A DNA stretch of 64,000 nt from Haliclona indistincta (Eukaryota; Porifera; Demospongiae; Haplosclerida; Chalinidae): positions 14,215,592 through 14,279,591 of the forward strand of contig OZ024785.1 of the NCBI GenBank assembly GCA_964017065.1, in the 5' to 3' direction. Shown one piece after another: positions 61,429 to 64,000 of the stretch. A program made the position numbers and the translations under genes. Position 1 is the stretch's first letter, and each line of letters starts with the position of its first letter. The notes under the pieces are model-generated. The model was not told the origin of the DNA. It ran no database searches and saw only the letters and a program-made list of their open reading frames with translations.

Positions 61429-63996
61429 TCAAAATTGACATCTAAGGGCAAGCACCGGAGTGTTTGGCACCTCTCCATTAAACAACGCCGCGCCTGACAG
61501 TCCAGGCAAAAATAAGTGCCGAATCCTGGGAAGTTCCCACACCTCGATTACAAAATCAGCAAACACACCGTCTCTAGGGCACAGCATAGGCCAATATGGC
61601 GCGGAAGGCCAGCACGGGACTATGAGCGTGCCTGCAGCTCTACACGTCTGAGCGTGCCGTATCACTCTCGTGATGAGCGATATTGGTGGGCACCACCAAT
61701 TGTTTTCCCCACCCCATTGGGCTGTAAATGTGTCTATTGCTTCAGTACCCGGGCTCCAGTGCCTGCTATTAAATCGAGGTAGCTGGGCGTTATCACGACT
61801 AGCGAATCTGTCAATCGTATGAGGACCCCACCACAGCTGTACCTCACAAAAAACTGACGGGTTTAACTTCCAATCATCATAATCGATGATACGACTCAGA
61901 TCGTCGGCTTGTTGATTGCGCTCTCGCGGGATCCACTCAGGCTCTAAGTGAATGTGGTTGCCCAGTGTAAGCGCAAAAACATCTACGGCTACCTTCTGGA
62001 GATGCTGTCGCTTACTGCCAACCTGCAGTATACGCACCACATTCTGATTGTCTGTAAACCATCTTACGCGTGAATTACGCAGTTTTACCGTCATTGAGTG
62101 CAGAACTCGATACACAGCAGTCAGCTCCCGCCATGTAGAACTCTGAGTCGCTTCCTCTGGCGACCACTGTCCATAAGCTGTACACGGACCGTGTTCTACC
62201 ATATAACCGCCGAAACCAGTATCGCTAGCATCGGAGTACACCACTCTAACTGCGGAAGGAACCCTCCAGAACGGTTGAGCATTGTACTCCGAAATTCTCG
62301 CTTCCCAAAAAGCTAGCTCGTGCTTTGCTTCCGCAGACAGCGCCAAACGCTCACACCAACTACACCTCGACTCCATCAGCGCGTATAAGCTGCGCGTCAT
62401 GTAGCGGGTTAAGGGACCAATCGCCAGTCCCATAGCTATTATCTTCCCTACTACACAAGCTAACAACCTTGCCGGAACCACACTCATACTCAACAATTGT
62501 CGAATCTGGCATTGTAAAGAGGTTATCTTCTCTTTAGGGACTTCTAAATGCCCCAAAGACATATCAATAATAAAACCTAACCATGTCAACCTCTGCACCG
62601 GCGCCCATTGTGATTTAATAGGATGCGTGATAAACCCCGCATTGCATAACGTTTCACGAACTAAACTACTGGCAGTGGCTGCCTCCTGCTCGCCCGATGC
62701 GACTGCTAAGCCATCGTCCAAATATACAACGATTCTAATGCCACTCGCACGCCAATAGCGTACCAAAGGGCGCAACAATTTAGTAAAAACATAACAAGCT
62801 GTGGACAAACCGAACGGCAACACGGTAAACACAAAATAGGCTCCTCCCCACTCAATGCCAAGGAACTTCTGGTGGGCACTGGCTATGTCTACGTGGTGAT
62901 AGCCCGATTTCAGGTCGAATGAAAACATGTAGTCGTCCTTCTCGAATAGCAACATGGCTGTCCGAAGATCTTCGTATTTGAACTTCTGTTTCCACAGGTA
63001 TCTGTTCAAATATCGAAGGTTGACTACCAACCTCAGTTTACCCGAGTTACTCTCTACTACAGATAGAGGGCTACAAATATGAGGTTTGCTTTCTACCCGT
63101 CTGATGCACCCATCCCCTAAAAGCTCGTTTATACTAGCCTGAACAAAGTCATGCTTAATCCTGGCTGAAGATTGGTTTTCACGAGCCCACATCGGTGGAT
63201 CGGATTTGAGCGGTAACACATACCCTGCCTGAATAATAGATAAAACTGACTGTGGGGCACCAAGCTTTTCCTTCCAGAAGGAAATGTGGCTCTGAAGTCT
63301 ACCCTTCACAGGAGGTGTACCACCGCTATTACTGCTACCACTACCAGCCTCAAAGGTCACCTCAGCGGCACATGCTACATGTACCGGGAATGCTATGTCA
63401 TCATCACTGTTTCTCAAAACATCAAATTTATCCACATCGGCTGTGGTTCCATTGTTCGGCACTTGTTTACTACCAAGGACCTTTTCTACATGCTCATGTA
63501 CACACTCCCCTTGTATCACTTGCACATGTCCACCACCTATACTCTGTACATGTTTACCTCTACCTTCACATAACACCTGCACTTCACTAGTGCATACATA
63601 TTCACCCCCACCCTCCCTGGGAGTATCATCCAAATAGCTCACTACTGGCATCTCACTGCCCATACTCATCATACAGCACTCAACATTAACATCATGGACC
63701 TTAACAATGGGAGGATACCATGACTTGCTGCTTGCTGGAGGAGTCCTTATTGGGCAGTAGGACTTGAGGTGACCCATCTGCCCACAATTGAAGCAGGGGC
63801 CTGGCTGCCTCTGAGCTGCAGGCTGCATCGGGACCCTCCTCGGTAGCTGAAACGGTTGACCCGGGGTCGTAGCTATCTGAGCTGGGTACTGTGCTGGTAT
63901 ACCTGGTATACGCTTAACTGGTCTGCCTCTCCCTGCTGGGGACTTTCTCTTCCGAGCTGCGACCTTTCGCTCAGCTGCTTTTTCCGCCTTGAGCAT
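61429..63996 (-). CDS. Ngaro/DIRS-type pol: zinc knuckle, reverse transcriptase, RNase H (runs off the window)
   Basis: An 855-codon frame open to the window edge. A basic N-terminus is followed by a CCHC knuckle (C68-FNC-GQMGHLKSY-C81). RT: LRLVVNLRYLNRYLW, MFSFDLKSGYHHVDI, VLPFGLSTACYVFTKLLRPL and the YLDDG box at about 425-429, which is typical of DIRS/Ngaro. RNase H: YSDASDTGFGGY (D588), WRELTAVYR (E623), FTDNQN (D649) and ADDLSR. A C-terminal region contains PSAPYWPMLCPRD. No stop or frameshift seen. The true start may lie beyond 63996. It supplies reverse transcription for the element that ends in the recombinase at 59598. Confidence 0.92.
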   Translation of the reverse strand: MLKAEKAAERKVAARKRKSPAGRGRPVKRIPGIPAQYPAQIATTPGQPFQLPRRVPMQPAAQRQPGPCFNCGQMGHLKSYCPIRTPPASSKSWYPPIVKVHDVNVECCMMSMGSEMPVVSYLDDTPREGGGEYVCTSEVQVLCEGRGKHVQSIGGGHVQVIQGECVHEHVEKVLGSKQVPNNGTTADVDKFDVLRNSDDDIAFPVHVACAAEVTFEAGSGSSNSGGTPPVKGRLQSHISFWKEKLGAPQSVLSIIQAGYVLPLKSDPPMWARENQSSARIKHDFVQASINELLGDGCIRRVESKPHICSPLSVVESNSGKLRLVVNLRYLNRYLWKQKFKYEDLRTAMLLFEKDDYMFSFDLKSGYHHVDIASAHQKFLGIEWGGAYFVFTVLPFGLSTACYVFTKLLRPLVRYWRASGIRIVVYLDDGLAVASGEQEAATASSLVRETLCNAGFITHPIKSQWAPVQRLTWLGFIIDMSLGHLEVPKEKITSLQCQIRQLLSMSVVPARLLACVVGKIIAMGLAIGPLTRYMTRSLYALMESRCSWCERLALSAEAKHELAFWEARISEYNAQPFWRVPSAVRVVYSDASDTGFGGYMVEHGPCTAYGQWSPEEATQSSTWRELTAVYRVLHSMTVKLRNSRVRWFTDNQNVVRILQVGSKRQHLQKVAVDVFALTLGNHIHLEPEWIPRERNQQADDLSRIIDYDDWKLNPSVFCEVQLWWGPHTIDRFASRDNAQLPRFNSRHWSPGTEAIDTFTAQWGGENNWWCPPISLITRVIRHAQTCRAAGTLIVPCWPSAPYWPMLCPRDGVFADFVIEVWELPRIRHLFLPGLSGAALFNGEVPNTPVLALRCQF

Positions 63997-64000
63997 TCGC

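Overview
The window is eukaryotic and almost certainly animal DNA. Coding pieces are short exons bounded by GT..AG introns of about 40-90 bp. There is no bacterial-style operon, and I saw no tRNA or rRNA gene. Base composition is AT-rich outside a few GC-rich inserts. The content is dominated by transposable elements (TEs) and by TE-linked protein families that are abundant in sponges and cnidarians: DUF6589-like, DUF7869-like, SWIM/YqaJ, BEN, Harbinger Myb-like and Ngaro/DIRS. A demosponge-like genome is my best guess; this is inference from content, not an identification.

Layout. 1-320 is the tail of a Ty3/gypsy polyprotein and a probable LTR. 1274-2173 is a Mutator-like foldback element with a perfect 9-bp target duplication. 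2245-6974 is copy A of a ~4.7-kb repeat. 7.3-9.3 kb holds decayed coding pieces and a Harbinger transposase fragment split by a second 9-bp-duplicating foldback element. 10.9-16.6 kb carries, on the minus strand, a Crypton-type DUF3504 fragment, a gypsy integrase with stops, an OB-fold protein remnant, a 245-codon unknown ORF, a DDE transposase fragment and a Ngaro-type ORF1 fragment. 16871-17615 is a hAT-type nonautonomous element. 19-25 kb is a mosaic of TE-linked protein families, one interrupted by a piggyBac-type MITE. 25-31.2 kb has BEL/Pao, RecQ-like, Myb/SANT, gypsy RNase H and reverse transcriptase C-terminal remnants, then an unrecognised gene starting at 31224. 31671-40227 is copy B of the 4.7-kb repeat, split by a young Ty3/gypsy element (35428-39924) with a 5-bp target duplication. 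41261-44181 is a PIF/Harbinger element with transposase and Myb-like genes in opposite orientation. 44.4-45.1 kb is a BEN-domain gene made of tiny exons. 46-50.8 kb holds isolated exons. 50.8-54.2 kb has a Ngaro-type ORF1 with an intron and a SWIM-YqaJ-PHD gene. 54.5-56.6 kb is a 24-bp minisatellite. 57-58.6 kb has more remnants, including a Merlin/IS1595-like transposase. 58.8-64.0 kb is a tyrosine-recombinase retrotransposon (Ngaro-like) running off the right edge.

These genes do not form a pathway. They are layers of insertion into one another, and several nested insertions can be ordered in time because the interrupted frame or the empty paralogous site is still visible. Few genes look intact: the tyrosine recombinase, the RT/RNase H ORF, the Harbinger Myb-like gene and possibly the gene at 31224. 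Most others carry a stop, frameshift or truncation. Family names rest on motif recognition by eye, without database searches. Exon borders are read from splice-site dinucleotides and frame continuity.
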